From: Pseudomonas farsensis
GTDB taxonomy: Bacteria; Pseudomonadota; Gammaproteobacteria; Pseudomonadales; Pseudomonadaceae
DNA length: 64,000 nt
Assembly: GCF_014268805.2 (NCBI RefSeq)
Contig: NZ_JABWRF020000001.1
Coordinates: 1,054,001 to 1,118,000, forward strand
Reading direction: 5' to 3'
The translations under genes and the position numbers were made by a program. The notes below the pieces were generated by a model. The model was not told the origin of the DNA. It saw only the letters and a list, made by a program, of their open reading frames with translations, and ran no database searches. Positions 52,962-64,000 of the stretch are shown here, one piece after another; the stretch's first letter is position 1, and each line of letters opens with the position of its first letter.

Positions 52962-55361
52962 TTATTGGGGAACGGTTTCTGTTTCTGGTTCGATCAACTG
53001 CGCTGTGGCCACCGCCTTGCGCATCTGCTCGCAGCCCCACAACACCCGCTCCGGGGTCGACGGCGCGTCGATGTTCGGCTGCACCCGGTAGTCGGCGATG
53101 CTGGCCACGGCGTCCTTGATCGCACACCAGGCGGCAATGCCCAGCATGAACGGCGGCTCACCCACGGCCTTGGAATGGAACACCGTGTCCTCGGGGTTCT
53201 TGCGGTTTTCCACCAGTTTTACCCGCATGTCGATGGGCATGTCGGCCACCGCCGGAATCTTGTAGCTGGCCGGGCCGTTGGTCATCAGCTTGCCCTTGGC
53301 GTTCCACACCAGCTCTTCGGTGGTCAGCCAGCCCATGCCCTGGACGAAACCGCCTTCCACCTGGCCAATGTCGATGGCCGGGTTCAGCGAGTCGCCCACG
53401 TCATGCAGGATGTCGGCGCGCAGCATCTTGTACTCGCCGGTCAGGGTGTCGACGATCACTTCCACGCACGCAGCGCCGAAGGCGTAGTAATAGAACGGCC
53501 GGCCACGCGCCTGGCTGCGGTCGTAGAAGATCTTCGGCGTGCGGTAGAAGCCTGTGGTCGACAGCGACACCTGGGCAAAGTAGGCCTGTTGCACCAGGTA
53601 CTCGAAGCTTGCGATCTGGTCGCGGGCGCGCACATGGCCGTTGCGCCACTCCACATCTTCTTCGGTCACGTTGAAGTGCCGCGCAGCAAACTCGGTCAGG
53701 CGTTTTTTAAGAATTTCAGCAGCGTTCTGCGCGGCCTTGCCGTTCAGGTCGGCGCCGCTGGATGCTGCAGTCGGCGAGGTGTTGGGCACCTTGTCGGTAT
53801 TGGTGGCGGTGATCTGGATGCGCTTGATATCCACCTGGAACACCTGCGCCACGACCTGCGCGACCTTGGTGTTCAGGCCCTGGCCCATCTCGGTGCCGCC
53901 GTGGTTGAGGTGGATACTGCCGTCGGTGTAGATGTGGATCAGCGCACCGGCCTGGTTGAGGAAGGTGGCGGTAAACGAGATACCGAACTTCACCGGGGTC
54001 AGCGCCAGGCCTTTTTTCAGCACCGGGCTGTTGGCGTTGAAGCGGCGGATGGATTCGCGGCGCTCATGGTAGTCGCTGCTGGCCTCAAGCTCGGCTGTCA
54101 TCTCCTCGAGCATGTTGTGCTCGACGGTCTGGTAGTAGTGGGTGATGTTGCGCTCGGTCTTGCCGTAGTAGTTGGCCTTGCGCACCGCCAGCGGGTCCAG
54201 TGCCAGGTAGCGGGCGATGTGGTCCATAACCTGCTCGATGGCAACCATGCCCTGCGGCCCGCCAAAGCCGCGATAGGCAGTATTGGAGGCGGTGTTGGTC
54301 TTGCAGCGGTGGCCGTGCACGGTGGCATCGCCCAGGTAGTAGGCGTTGTCGGAGTGGAACATGGCGCGGTCGACGATCGAGCCGGACAGGTCGGGCGAAT
54401 AACCGCAGTTGCCGGCCAGGTCCAGGTTGACCCCGTGCAGGCGGCCGCTGTCATCGAAGCCCACGTCATATTCGACGTAGAACGGGTGGCGCTTGCCGGT
54501 CATGGCCATGTCTTCGACGCGCGGCAGGCGCATCTTGGTCGGCTGGCCGGTCAGGTGGGCGATGACTGCGCACAGGCATGCGGGGCTGGCCGCCTGGGTC
54601 TCTTTGCCACCGAAGCCGCCGCCCATGCGGCGCATGTCGACCACGACCTTGTGCATCGGCACATTCAGCACCTCGGCCACCAGCTTCTGCACCTCGGTCG
54701 GGTTTTGCGTGGAGCAGTAGACGATCATGCCGCCATCTTCGCCGGGCATTACCGAGCTGATCTGGGTTTCCAGGTAGAAGTGTTCCTGCCCGCCAATGTG
54801 CAGCGTGCCTTGAATGCGGTGCGGGGCAGTGGCCAGGGCTGCGGCGGCGTCACCGCGCTGATGGGTGTGGCTGTCGAGCACGAAGTGCTTCTTGCGTAGC
54901 GCCTCGACCACATCGAGCACCGGCTCCAGGTCTTCGTACTCGATGATGGCGGCCATGGCCGCACGGCGCGCCGTGTCCAGGTCGCAGGCAGCGACGGCAA
55001 GCACCGGCTGGCCGAAGAATTCGACCTTGTCGATAGCCAGCAGTGGGTCGCCGGCTACCACCGGGCCGATGTCCTTGAGGCCTGGAATATCCTCGTGGGT
55101 GATGACGATGCGCACGCCCGCGATCTGGTAACAGGGCGTGGTGTCGATGCGCAGGATGCGCGCATGGGCGCGGTCTGCGGTGCGGGCGTAGACGTGCAAT
55201 TGGTTAGGGAATTCGAGGCGGTCGTCGATGTACACCGCTTCGCCGGCCACATGCTTGTCGGCGCTGTCGTGCTTGAGGCTGCGGCCGACCCCGGTGGCCA
55301 GGTCCTGGCTGAACAGTTCGGCCATTTCAGCCTGGGTTTTGACGGCGTGATGGTTAGACAT
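52962..55361 (-). CDS. xdhB: Xanthine dehydrogenase molybdopterin-binding subunit
   Basis: 799 residues, large subunit. Oxidises hypoxanthine and xanthine to urate at the Mo centre. GQEHFYLE (191-198; Gln192 near Mo), GGGFGGKE (247-254), NTAYRGFGGPQGM (about 340) and AVGEPPF (732-738) with the catalytic Glu735 are present. The ATG lies inside the last codons of xdhA (8-base overlap). Confidence 0.97.
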   Translation of the reverse strand: MSNHHAVKTQAEMAELFSQDLATGVGRSLKHDSADKHVAGEAVYIDDRLEFPNQLHVYARTADRAHARILRIDTTPCYQIAGVRIVITHEDIPGLKDIGPVVAGDPLLAIDKVEFFGQPVLAVAACDLDTARRAAMAAIIEYEDLEPVLDVVEALRKKHFVLDSHTHQRGDAAAALATAPHRIQGTLHIGGQEHFYLETQISSVMPGEDGGMIVYCSTQNPTEVQKLVAEVLNVPMHKVVVDMRRMGGGFGGKETQAASPACLCAVIAHLTGQPTKMRLPRVEDMAMTGKRHPFYVEYDVGFDDSGRLHGVNLDLAGNCGYSPDLSGSIVDRAMFHSDNAYYLGDATVHGHRCKTNTASNTAYRGFGGPQGMVAIEQVMDHIARYLALDPLAVRKANYYGKTERNITHYYQTVEHNMLEEMTAELEASSDYHERRESIRRFNANSPVLKKGLALTPVKFGISFTATFLNQAGALIHIYTDGSIHLNHGGTEMGQGLNTKVAQVVAQVFQVDIKRIQITATNTDKVPNTSPTAASSGADLNGKAAQNAAEILKKRLTEFAARHFNVTEEDVEWRNGHVRARDQIASFEYLVQQAYFAQVSLSTTGFYRTPKIFYDRSQARGRPFYYYAFGAACVEVIVDTLTGEYKMLRADILHDVGDSLNPAIDIGQVEGGFVQGMGWLTTEELVWNAKGKLMTNGPASYKIPAVADMPIDMRVKLVENRKNPEDTVFHSKAVGEPPFMLGIAAWCAIKDAVASIADYRVQPNIDAPSTPERVLWGCEQMRKAVATAQLIEPETETVPQ

Positions 55362-56808
55362 AGTCGGTCACCCGGGTCTCGATGTGCGGCGATTGCAGTT
55401 CGATGAAGTACTTGCGCAGCAGGTTCTGTGCGGTCAGCAGGCGGTACTCGCGGCTGGCGCGGAAATCGCTCAACGGGCTGAAGTCTTCGGCCAGCGCCTG
55501 GCAGGCGCGCTCGACGCTAGCCTGGTTCCACGGCTTGCCGCGCAGCGCGGCCTCGCAGGCGCGGGCGCGCTTGGGGATTGCCGCCATGCCGCCAAAGGCG
55601 ATGCGCACGCCACTGACCACGCCGTCTTCCAGGCTCAGGTTGAACGCGGCACACACCGCCGAAATATCATCGTCCAGGCGCTTGGAGACTTTGTAGGCGC
55701 GGAACGTCCAGTCGTTGCTGGCGCGGGGCACGATGATCTTCTCGATGAACTCGCTGTCCTGGCGCGCGGTGATGCGGTAATCGATGAAGTAGTCCTCCAG
55801 CGCCAAGGTGCGCTGGCGTTGGCCCTGGCGCAGGACAATCTGCGCATCCAAGGCGATCAGCAGGGGCGGGGAGTCGCCAATCGGCGAGGCGTTGCCGATG
55901 TTGCCGCCCAGCGTGCCCTGGTTGCGGATCTGTAGCGAGGCGAAGCGGTGCAGCAGTTCGCCGAAATCCGGGTACTCGTCGTTCAGCGCGCCGTAGCAGT
56001 CGGTGAGCGGGGTGGCAGCGCCGATCTCAAGGTGGGTTGTGGTCTTGTCGATGCGCTTGAGCTCGGCCACGTGGCCGACGTAGATCATCACCGGCAAGGT
56101 GCGGTGGAACTGCATCACTTCCAGGGCCAGGTCGGTGCCGCCGGCCAGCAGGCGCGCTTCGGGGTGCGAGCTGTACAGCTCGGCAAGGTCGGCCACGGTC
56201 AGCGGCACCAGGCAGCGCTTGTCGCCGCTGTTGAGCTCGCCGGTCTGTTGTGGGGCTATGGCCTTCAGGCGGGCGATGGTCTGGGCTTGCTGCGCATCGA
56301 ACTGGTCGCGACAGGGGCGTGCGCAGCTTTGTGCGGCGGCGTCGAGGATCGGCCGGTAGCCGGTGCAGCGGCACAGGTTGCCGGCCAGGGCTTCCTGGGC
56401 CTTATGCAAGTCAGGGCCTTGGCTGTTTTTCTGCAAGGCGAACAGCGACATGACAAAACCTGGCGTGCAGAACCCGCATTGCGAACCGTGGCAGTCAGCC
56501 ATTGCCTGCTGCACGCTATGCAGCTCGCCCTGGTGCTTGAGGCCTTCGACGCTGATCAGTTGCTTGCCGTGCAGCGATGACACGAACGTCAGGCAGGAGT
56601 TGAGGCTGCGGTAGCGGATGCTGTCAGTGCCCGACTCGTCGGCGACCAGTTCGCCCACCACCACGGTGCAGGCGCCGCAGTCGCCGCTGGCGCAGCCTTC
56701 CTTGGTGCCGGGTTTGCCCAGGTGCTCGCGCAGGTATTGCAGCACCGTCATGTTCGGGTCCAGGGCGTGCTCGCTGTGCAGCGCCTGGTTGACGAGAAAC
56801 TGGATCAC
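55354..56808 (-). CDS. xdhA: Xanthine dehydrogenase small subunit (2Fe-2S and FAD)
   Basis: 484 residues, GTG start. Ferredoxin-type cluster Cys39, Cys44, Cys47, Cys72; second cluster Cys111, Cys114, Cys146, Cys148 (CGFCTPGF, CRCTGYRP); then an FAD-binding domain (LLAGGTDLALEVM, NIGNASPIGDSPPLL). Passes electrons from Mo to NAD+. First gene of xdhABC-guaD; a GntR-type gene is divergent. Confidence 0.97.
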   Translation of the reverse strand: MIQFLVNQALHSEHALDPNMTVLQYLREHLGKPGTKEGCASGDCGACTVVVGELVADESGTDSIRYRSLNSCLTFVSSLHGKQLISVEGLKHQGELHSVQQAMADCHGSQCGFCTPGFVMSLFALQKNSQGPDLHKAQEALAGNLCRCTGYRPILDAAAQSCARPCRDQFDAQQAQTIARLKAIAPQQTGELNSGDKRCLVPLTVADLAELYSSHPEARLLAGGTDLALEVMQFHRTLPVMIYVGHVAELKRIDKTTTHLEIGAATPLTDCYGALNDEYPDFGELLHRFASLQIRNQGTLGGNIGNASPIGDSPPLLIALDAQIVLRQGQRQRTLALEDYFIDYRITARQDSEFIEKIIVPRASNDWTFRAYKVSKRLDDDISAVCAAFNLSLEDGVVSGVRIAFGGMAAIPKRARACEAALRGKPWNQASVERACQALAEDFSPLSDFRASREYRLLTAQNLLRKYFIELQSPHIETRVTDYV

Positions 56809-57066
56809 GGGGAAGGCCTCGCAATGATTTTATTGTTGTTCGGGCGGACTCTAAGCAACGCTCGGCCCCATGGTCAATAATTTTCTGACTCTGAGGTCAA
56901 GATTCCGCTCAAGGGTCGCCCCAACCGAAGTCGTGCGCGTTATACCAAGCATAGTTCGGGCCGCTTGCTTATGTTGACCTGGCGGTCACACAAAGCGCAT
57001 CGCCACTACGGCAAGTGCGCTACAATCGCGCGCTTGTGCATAGCCCCCCGATTTTGAAGGAAAACC
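56809..57066. promoter_or_regulatory. Divergent control region xdhA / gntR with TGACC-GGTCA-type palindromes
   Basis: 258 bases. Contains TTGACCTGGCGGTCA (56974-56988) and TGACTCTGAGGTCA (56886-56899), inverted repeats of a TGAC half-site. These differ from TTGTATACAA, which is absent here, so xdh may be under a different regulator, for example the divergent gene. Confidence 0.5.
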
Positions 57067-57726
57067 ATGACGTTCAAGGCGCCGGACAGTCTCTGCGAGC
57101 AGATAGCCGACCACCTGGCCGAGCGGATCATCCGCGGCGAACTTGCGCCCGGCGAACGTATCCAGGAGCAGAAAGTCACCCAGGCCCTCAATGTCAGCCG
57201 GGGTTCGGTGCGTGAAGCGCTGCTGATCCTCGAGCGCCGCCACCTGGTGGCGATTCTGCCGCGCCGCGGCGCGCATGTGACCGAACTCGATGAGCACAAC
57301 ATCCGCAGCCTGTGCACCATGATGGGCGAGCTGTACATCCTGCTGGGCAATGCCGTTGCCCAACATTGGCGCACCGAGGCCGACCTGCGCCCGTTTCTGG
57401 AGATCCAGCAGCGCCTGCACGGCGCCCACGCCCGCCAGGATATAAAAGCCTTCGTCGCCGACAGTTTTGCGGTGATGCGCGCTGCTTACCCGTTCGCCAA
57501 CAACCCGTACCTGCAGGAAACCGTTGAAAACCTGCACCCGGCCATGAGCCGCGCCTATTACCTGGCGCTGGACCAGCGCCAGGCGAACATGACCGATTAC
57601 CTCAGTCTGTTCGCGCGCCTGCTCGAAGTCGTCGTGTCGCGCGATTTGGCGGGCATCCGCGAAGTCCTCTCCGCCTATTGCCAGCGCAGTTGCGAGCTGG
57701 TGCTGGCCGCCATGGCGCGAAGCTGA
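57067..57726 (+). CDS. GntR-family (FCD) transcriptional regulator
   Basis: 219 residues. Winged-helix DNA-binding domain (about 8-75; SLCEQIADHLAERIIRGELA, QALNVSRGSVREALLILERR) and a C-terminal FCD domain. GAAGGA ribosome site. It ends three bases before smc, so the two are likely co-transcribed, though a functional link is not expected. Divergent from xdhA, a possible target. Effector unknown. Confidence 0.9.
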   Translation: MTFKAPDSLCEQIADHLAERIIRGELAPGERIQEQKVTQALNVSRGSVREALLILERRHLVAILPRRGAHVTELDEHNIRSLCTMMGELYILLGNAVAQHWRTEADLRPFLEIQQRLHGAHARQDIKAFVADSFAVMRAAYPFANNPYLQETVENLHPAMSRAYYLALDQRQANMTDYLSLFARLLEVVVSRDLAGIREVLSAYCQRSCELVLAAMARS

Positions 57727-57729
57727 CCG

Positions 57730-60700
57730 ATGCGTCTCAAGTGCATTCGCCTGGCCGGGTTCAAGTCGTTCGTCGACCCCACCACGGTCAATTTCCCCAG
57801 CAACATGGCCGCCGTGGTGGGCCCCAACGGCTGTGGCAAATCCAACATCATCGACGCGGTGCGCTGGGTGATGGGCGAGAGCTCGGCAAAGAACTTGCGC
57901 GGCGAGTCGATGACCGACGTCATCTTCAATGGCTCTACCAGCCGTAAGCCGGTGAGCCAGGCCAGCATCGAGCTGGTGTTCGACAACAGCGATGCAACCT
58001 TGGTCGGTGAATACGCCGCCTACGCCGAGATTTCGATCCGCCGCAAGGTCACCCGCGATGCGCAGAACACCTACTACCTGAACGGCACCAAGTGTCGGCG
58101 CCGCGACATTACCGACATCTTCCTCGGCACCGGCCTTGGCCCGCGCAGCTACTCGATCATCGAGCAGGGCATGATCAGCAAGCTGATCGAGGCCAAGCCC
58201 GAAGAACTGCGCAACTTCATCGAAGAGGCGGCTGGCATCTCCAAGTACAAGGAGCGCCGCCGCGAAACCGAAAGCCGCATCCGCCGCACCCAGGAAAACC
58301 TCGCGCGCCTGACCGACCTGCGCGAAGAGCTTGAACGCCAGCTCGAGCGCCTGCATCGCCAGGCCCAGGCGGCCGAGAAGTACCGCGAATACAAAGCCCA
58401 TGAGCGCCAACTCAAGGCGCGCCTGTCTGCCTTGCGCTGGCGCGACCTGGACGCCCGCGTGCGCCAGCGCGAAACGGTCATTGGCGACCAGGAGGTTGCC
58501 TTCGAGGCGCTGGTGGCCGAGCAGCGCAACGCCGACGCCAGCATCGAGCGCTTGCGTGACGGCCACCATGAACTGTCCGAGCGCTTTAACCAGGTGCAGG
58601 GCCGCTTCTATTCGGTAGCCGGTGACATCGCCCGGGTCGAGCAGAGCATTCAGCACGGCCAGCAGCGCCTGCGCCAGTTGCAGGACGACCTCAAGGAAGC
58701 CGAACGCACGCGCCTTGAAACCGAGTCGCACCTGGGCCACGACCGCACCTTGCTGGCAACCCTCGGCGAAGAGCTGGCCATGCTCGAACCCGAGCAGGAA
58801 ATGTCCCTGGCCGCCGCCGAAGAAGCCGCCGCCACCCTTGAAGAAGCCGAGCAGGGCATGCACGGCTGGCAGGAGCAGTGGGACGCGTTCAACACCCGCT
58901 CCGCCGAGCCGCGCCGCCAGGCCGAAGTCCAGCAGGCGCGCCTGGCGCAGCTCGAATCCGGCCTTGAGCGCCTGGCCGAGCGCCAGCGCAAGTTGGCCGA
59001 GGAGCGTGAGCAACTGGGCGCCGACCCGCACGATGCGCAGATGGAGGAGCTGGCCGAGCAATTGGCCGCCACCGAGCTGTCGCTGGATGACCTGCAGGTG
59101 CAGGAGCAGCAGGTGGTCGAGCAGCTCGAAACGGCGCGTGAGCAGTTGCAGCAGGCCTCCCAGGCGCAACAACAACAGCAGGGCGAGCTGCAACGGATGG
59201 GTGGGCGCCTTGCCTCGCTCGAAGCCTTGCAGCAGGCGGCGCTTGAGCCTGGCGCCGGGGCTGCCGACTGGCTGCGCGGGCAAGGCCTCGCTCAGCGCCC
59301 AAGGCTGGCCGAAGGGCTGCGGGTACAGGCGGGTTGGGAGCTGGCGGTCGAAACCGTGCTGGGCGCCGACCTGCAAGCCGTGCTGGTCGATGCGCTGGAG
59401 CCGTTGGACTTTGCCGCGCTGGAGCAAGGCGAACTGCGCCTGTTGCTGGGCTCTGGTGAAGGGCCGCGCATCGCCGGCAGCCTGCTCGACAAGGTTGAAG
59501 GCCCGAGCGACCTGTCGCCGTGGCTGGGATTGGTAAAACCGGTCGAAAGCCTGGAGCAGGCGCTGGCCTTGCGCGCGACGCTGGGCGCGGGCGAGAGCCT
59601 GATCAGCCGTGACGGCTACTGGGTCGGTCGGCACTTTCTGCGGGTCAGCCGCGGCGCCGAGGCCGAAGGCGGCGTGCTCGCCCGTGGCCAGGAAATCGAG
59701 CGCCTGGCCGCCCAGCAGGGTGAGCAGCAAGCCCAACTCGACCAGCTTGATGAGCAGTTGCAGGGTTTGCGCGAGCAGCAGTTGGGCCTGGAGCAACAGC
59801 GCGAACAGCTGCGCCGCCGCAGCCAGGACGAGAACCGCCAGCACGGCGAACTGAAGGCGCGCTTGTCGGCCGCCAGTGCCCGCGCCGAACAGCTCGATCT
59901 GCGCCGCCGCCGATTGCAGGAAGAGCTGCACGAACTCGAAGAGCAACGCGCCATCGAGCACGAACAGCTCGGTGAGTCGCGCCTGCTGCTGCAGGATGCC
60001 CTGGACCTGATGGCCCAGGACACAGAGCAGCGCGAGCAATTGATGGCGCGCCGCGACACCCTGCGCGAAGGCCTCGACCGCATCCGCCAGGAGAGCCGCC
60101 AGCACAAGGATCACGCTCATCAGTTGGCCGTGCGCCTGGGCTCGCTGCGCGCCCAGCACGACTCCACGCGCCAGGCGCTGGAGCGCCTTGAACAGCAGGC
60201 GGCGCGCCTCAACGAGCGCCAGGAACAACTGCACCTGAACCTCGAAGAGGGCGAGGCGCCGCTTGAAGAGCTGCGCCTGAAACTTGAAGAATTACTTGAG
60301 CGGCGCATGGGCGTCGATGAAGAAATGCGCCAGGCGCGCTTGCACATGGATGAAGCCGACCGCGAACTGCGTGACGCTGAGCGCCGTCGCACCCAGGCTG
60401 AGCAACAGGCGCAAATGCTGCGCGGCCAGCTGGAGCAGCAGCGTCTGGAGTCCCAAGGCCTGGACGTACGCCGTAACACTTTGCAGGAACAATTGCTGGC
60501 AGACGGCTACGATCTTCAGGGGGTGCTGGCAACGCTTGAGGCCGAGGCCAGCGAGCAGGGCACCGAACAGGAACTGGAGCAGGTCGAGGCGCGTATTCAG
60601 CGCCTGGGCGCAATCAACCTGGCGGCCATCGAAGAGTATGAGCAGCAGTCCGAACGCAAGCGTTACCTGGATGCGCAGAACGCCGATCTGGTTGAGGCGC

Positions 60701-61218
60701 TCGATACCCTCGAGAATGTGATTCGCAAGATCGACAAAGAAACCCGCAACCGCTTCAAAGATACCTTTGATCAGATAAATGCCGGATTACAGGCACTTTT
60801 CCCAAAAGTTTTCGGTGGTGGCAGCGCGTATCTGGAACTGACGGGCGAAGATCTACTCGATACAGGGGTGACGATTATGGCGCGCCCGCCGGGCAAGAAG
60901 AACAGCACGATCCATTTGCTGTCCGGCGGCGAAAAAGCACTGACTGCCTTGGCACTGGTGTTTGCCATCTTCAAATTGAACCCGGCGCCGTTCTGCATGC
61001 TCGACGAAGTCGATGCACCGCTGGACGACGCCAACGTCGGGCGCTATGCGCGCCTGGTAAAGGAAATGAGCGAGACCGTGCAGTTCATCTACATCACCCA
61101 CAACAAGATCGCCATGGAAATGGCCGACCAGTTGATGGGGGTGACCATGCACGAGCCGGGGTGTTCGCGCCTCGTTGCAGTTGATGTTGAGGCCGCCATG
61201 GCCATGGTCGACGGTTAA
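57730..61218 (+). CDS. smc: Chromosome partition protein SMC
   Basis: 1162 residues. Walker A GPNGCGKS at 31-38, long coiled-coil arms (about 165-500 and 670-1000) with a hinge at about 510-640 (ADWLRGQGLAQRP to LISRDGYWVGRHFLRV), ABC signature LLSGGEK at 1063-1069 and Walker B CMLDEVDAPLDD with Asp1092/Glu1093. ATP-driven condensin subunit that organises the chromosome with ScpA/ScpB. Gene order smc-zipA-ligA is conserved in Pseudomonas. Confidence 0.98.
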   Translation: MRLKCIRLAGFKSFVDPTTVNFPSNMAAVVGPNGCGKSNIIDAVRWVMGESSAKNLRGESMTDVIFNGSTSRKPVSQASIELVFDNSDATLVGEYAAYAEISIRRKVTRDAQNTYYLNGTKCRRRDITDIFLGTGLGPRSYSIIEQGMISKLIEAKPEELRNFIEEAAGISKYKERRRETESRIRRTQENLARLTDLREELERQLERLHRQAQAAEKYREYKAHERQLKARLSALRWRDLDARVRQRETVIGDQEVAFEALVAEQRNADASIERLRDGHHELSERFNQVQGRFYSVAGDIARVEQSIQHGQQRLRQLQDDLKEAERTRLETESHLGHDRTLLATLGEELAMLEPEQEMSLAAAEEAAATLEEAEQGMHGWQEQWDAFNTRSAEPRRQAEVQQARLAQLESGLERLAERQRKLAEEREQLGADPHDAQMEELAEQLAATELSLDDLQVQEQQVVEQLETAREQLQQASQAQQQQQGELQRMGGRLASLEALQQAALEPGAGAADWLRGQGLAQRPRLAEGLRVQAGWELAVETVLGADLQAVLVDALEPLDFAALEQGELRLLLGSGEGPRIAGSLLDKVEGPSDLSPWLGLVKPVESLEQALALRATLGAGESLISRDGYWVGRHFLRVSRGAEAEGGVLARGQEIERLAAQQGEQQAQLDQLDEQLQGLREQQLGLEQQREQLRRRSQDENRQHGELKARLSAASARAEQLDLRRRRLQEELHELEEQRAIEHEQLGESRLLLQDALDLMAQDTEQREQLMARRDTLREGLDRIRQESRQHKDHAHQLAVRLGSLRAQHDSTRQALERLEQQAARLNERQEQLHLNLEEGEAPLEELRLKLEELLERRMGVDEEMRQARLHMDEADRELRDAERRRTQAEQQAQMLRGQLEQQRLESQGLDVRRNTLQEQLLADGYDLQGVLATLEAEASEQGTEQELEQVEARIQRLGAINLAAIEEYEQQSERKRYLDAQNADLVEALDTLENVIRKIDKETRNRFKDTFDQINAGLQALFPKVFGGGSAYLELTGEDLLDTGVTIMARPPGKKNSTIHLLSGGEKALTALALVFAIFKLNPAPFCMLDEVDAPLDDANVGRYARLVKEMSETVQFIYITHNKIAMEMADQLMGVTMHEPGCSRLVAVDVEAAMAMVDG

Positions 61219-61413
61219 AACACGCGAACCTGCCGCTATTTACCCCTGGCAGGAGCGACAGACGGTGTAAAGTTGCCTTTGGTCGTGCTAGCTTTACGTC
61301 ACTTGTTTTTGCGTGGGTAAAACGCCTGTCAGAACATAGAGTTGGCGCCACGTGTTAAAGGCCTTTGAAGCCTTTGTTTTCAAGCATAATTTTTTATAGA
61401 GGCACGGGATTAC

Positions 61414-62304
61414 ATGGAAATCGGTCTGCGCGAGTGGCTGATCGTCATCGGCATCATTGTCATCGCCGGTATTCTTTTCGACGGCTGGCGTCGCATGCGC
61501 GGCGGCAAGGGCAAGTTGAAATTCCGTCTGGATCGCAGCTATGCCAACGTTTCCGACGACGAGGGTGGCGCCGAGGTGCTCGGGCCGCCCCGTGTGCTGG
61601 ATACGCATAAAGAGCCTGAGCTCGACGAAACCGACTTGCCGTCGATGAGCGCCCCTGCGCGCGAACGCGAGCGCGAAGCCAAGCCAGTCAAACCGCCCAA
61701 GCGCAGCAAACGCGGTAACAGCGACCAGCACCAGGGTGACCTGAAGCTGTCTGCCGAGCCGCGTGAAGCTGACCTGTTCGCCGAAAGTGATGAAGAGCTG
61801 GCTGCCGACACCGGCCGTAACAGCGATTTCAACACCTCGGGCAACAGCAACACGCAAAAAGAGCTGCCGCCTGCCGAAGAAGTGCTGGTGATCAGCGTTA
61901 TTTCCCGCGACGAAAGCGGCTTCAAAGGCCCGGCGCTGCTGCAGAACATCCTCGAAAGCGGCCTGCGCTTCGGCGACATGGATATCTTCCACCGCCACGA
62001 AAGCATGGCTGGCCACGGTGAAGTGCTGTTCTCGATGGCCAATGCGGTCAAGCCCGGGGTGTTCGACCTGGACGATATCGACCATTTCAGCACCCGCGCC
62101 GTGAGCTTCTTCCTCGGTTTGCCAGGCCCGCGTCACCCCAAGCAGGCCTTCGACGTGATGGTCGCCGCCGCCCGCAAGCTCGCCCACGAGCTCAACGGTG
62201 AGCTCAAGGACGACCAGCGCAGCGTGCTGACCGCGCAAACCATCGAGCACTACCGCCAGCGCATCGTCGAATTCGAACGCCGTGCCTTGACCCAGAAGCG
62301 CTAA
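61414..62304 (+). CDS. zipA: Cell division protein ZipA
   Basis: 296 residues. N-terminal membrane anchor ([18 protein letters not shown], about 6-23), basic segment, a charged linker (60-150) and a C-terminal FtsZ-binding domain (about 160-290; [39 protein letters not shown]). Tethers FtsZ to the inner membrane. A 195-base gap to smc with AT-rich sequence near 61380 suggests its own promoter. Confidence 0.95.
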   Translation: MEIGLREWLIVIGIIVIAGILFDGWRRMRGGKGKLKFRLDRSYANVSDDEGGAEVLGPPRVLDTHKEPELDETDLPSMSAPAREREREAKPVKPPKRSKRGNSDQHQGDLKLSAEPREADLFAESDEELAADTGRNSDFNTSGNSNTQKELPPAEEVLVISVISRDESGFKGPALLQNILESGLRFGDMDIFHRHESMAGHGEVLFSMANAVKPGVFDLDDIDHFSTRAVSFFLGLPGPRHPKQAFDVMVAAARKLAHELNGELKDDQRSVLTAQTIEHYRQRIVEFERRALTQKR

Positions 62305-62335
62305 AGGCCCATCGGGGCAAGTGCTGTTGAAGACT

Positions 62336-62356
62336 GGGGCCGCTTAGCGGCCCTAG
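62336..62356 (+). terminator. Possible terminator hairpin after zipA
   Basis: GGGGCCGCTTAGCGGCCCT stem without a proper T-tract, about 30 bases after the zipA stop. May be only an attenuator or a REP remnant. Confidence 0.4.
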
Positions 62357-62415
62357 TCGTTTGTGTGACCCGGATGCTGGCCTTCAGGCTGCTCTATCTG
62401 CTTTGCAAGAGATGA

Positions 62416-64000
<1,585 letters not shown>

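Noticed and set aside
52884..54899. 671-codon plus-strand frame opposite xdhB
   Set aside because: Antisense to the catalytic subunit; no recognisable domain.
56986..60234. A 1082-codon open frame on the minus strand opposite smc
   Set aside because: Entirely antisense to smc, whose Walker and signature motifs are clear; the Leu/Ala-rich translation is a codon-bias artefact.

Overview
The window looks like a chromosomal segment of a Pseudomonas of the P. putida group. It is GC-rich and the genes are densely packed. The order gcl-hyi-glxR ... pyk, then the urate/allantoin genes, then xdhABC-smc-zipA-ligA, is the Pseudomonas core order as I remember it from P. aeruginosa and P. putida. Many intergenic spaces carry Pseudomonas-type palindromic repeats.

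Layout. (1) 1-3060, minus strand: a periplasmic thiol-redox set, dsbD - TlpA-like - dsbG (last gene cut by the window edge). (2) 3478-8166, minus strand: a 906-residue toxin-like protein with a glycosyltransferase-type C-terminus, then an FlhB C-terminal-domain protein and a FliK-like protein. (3) 8353-15680, plus strand: the complete cytochrome c maturation operon ccmABCDEFGHI plus a small lipoprotein gene. (4) 15756-24948: mixed metabolic genes (2-hydroxyacid dehydrogenase, FKBP isomerase, a paralogous pair of secreted proteins, a histidine phosphatase, an Asp/Glu-racemase-type enzyme with an NCS1 permease, an Lrp regulator with a DMT exporter, a methyltransferase). (5) 25326-31392: MscS-type channel, sulfate-binding protein, orphan RHS tip, voltage-gated-type K+ channel, urea transporter. 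(6) 31661-38428: pyruvate kinase and the glyoxylate (glycerate) pathway gcl-hyi-glxR, with a GlcG-like gene and a RutR-like regulator. (7) 38563-41533: DUF808 protein and two tandem Tsx-like porins. (8) 41635-56808: purine catabolism. (9) 57067-64000: GntR regulator, smc, zipA and the first 527 codons of ligA.

How the genes work together. Regions 5-8 form a long purine-salvage and degradation block. Tsx-like porins and NCS1/NCS2 permeases bring purines in. GuaD makes xanthine, XdhABC makes urate, PuuD oxidises urate, UraH and UraD give (S)-allantoin, PuuE opens it to allantoate, AllA releases glyoxylate and urea, and Gcl/Hyi/GlxR convert glyoxylate to glycerate. Two steps expected here are absent: allantoicase (alc, normally between allA and uraD) and glycerate kinase (ttuD, normally between glxR and pyk). 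A perfect palindrome TTGTATACAA, or the one-base variant TTGTGTACAA, lies upstream of gcl/glcG, puuE, uraH, the AzgA-type permease and, in weaker form, the GntR gene at 49802 and the NCS1 permease. This suggests one local regulon. One perfect copy also lies immediately upstream of the fliK-like gene.

No tRNA, rRNA, CRISPR array or intact insertion sequence was seen. The most unusual items are the putative toxin (3478-6198), the regulon motif, the two missing pathway genes, a racemase-family protein with Gly in place of the first catalytic Cys, a MITE-like element (43108-43253) and several families of composite inverted repeats.
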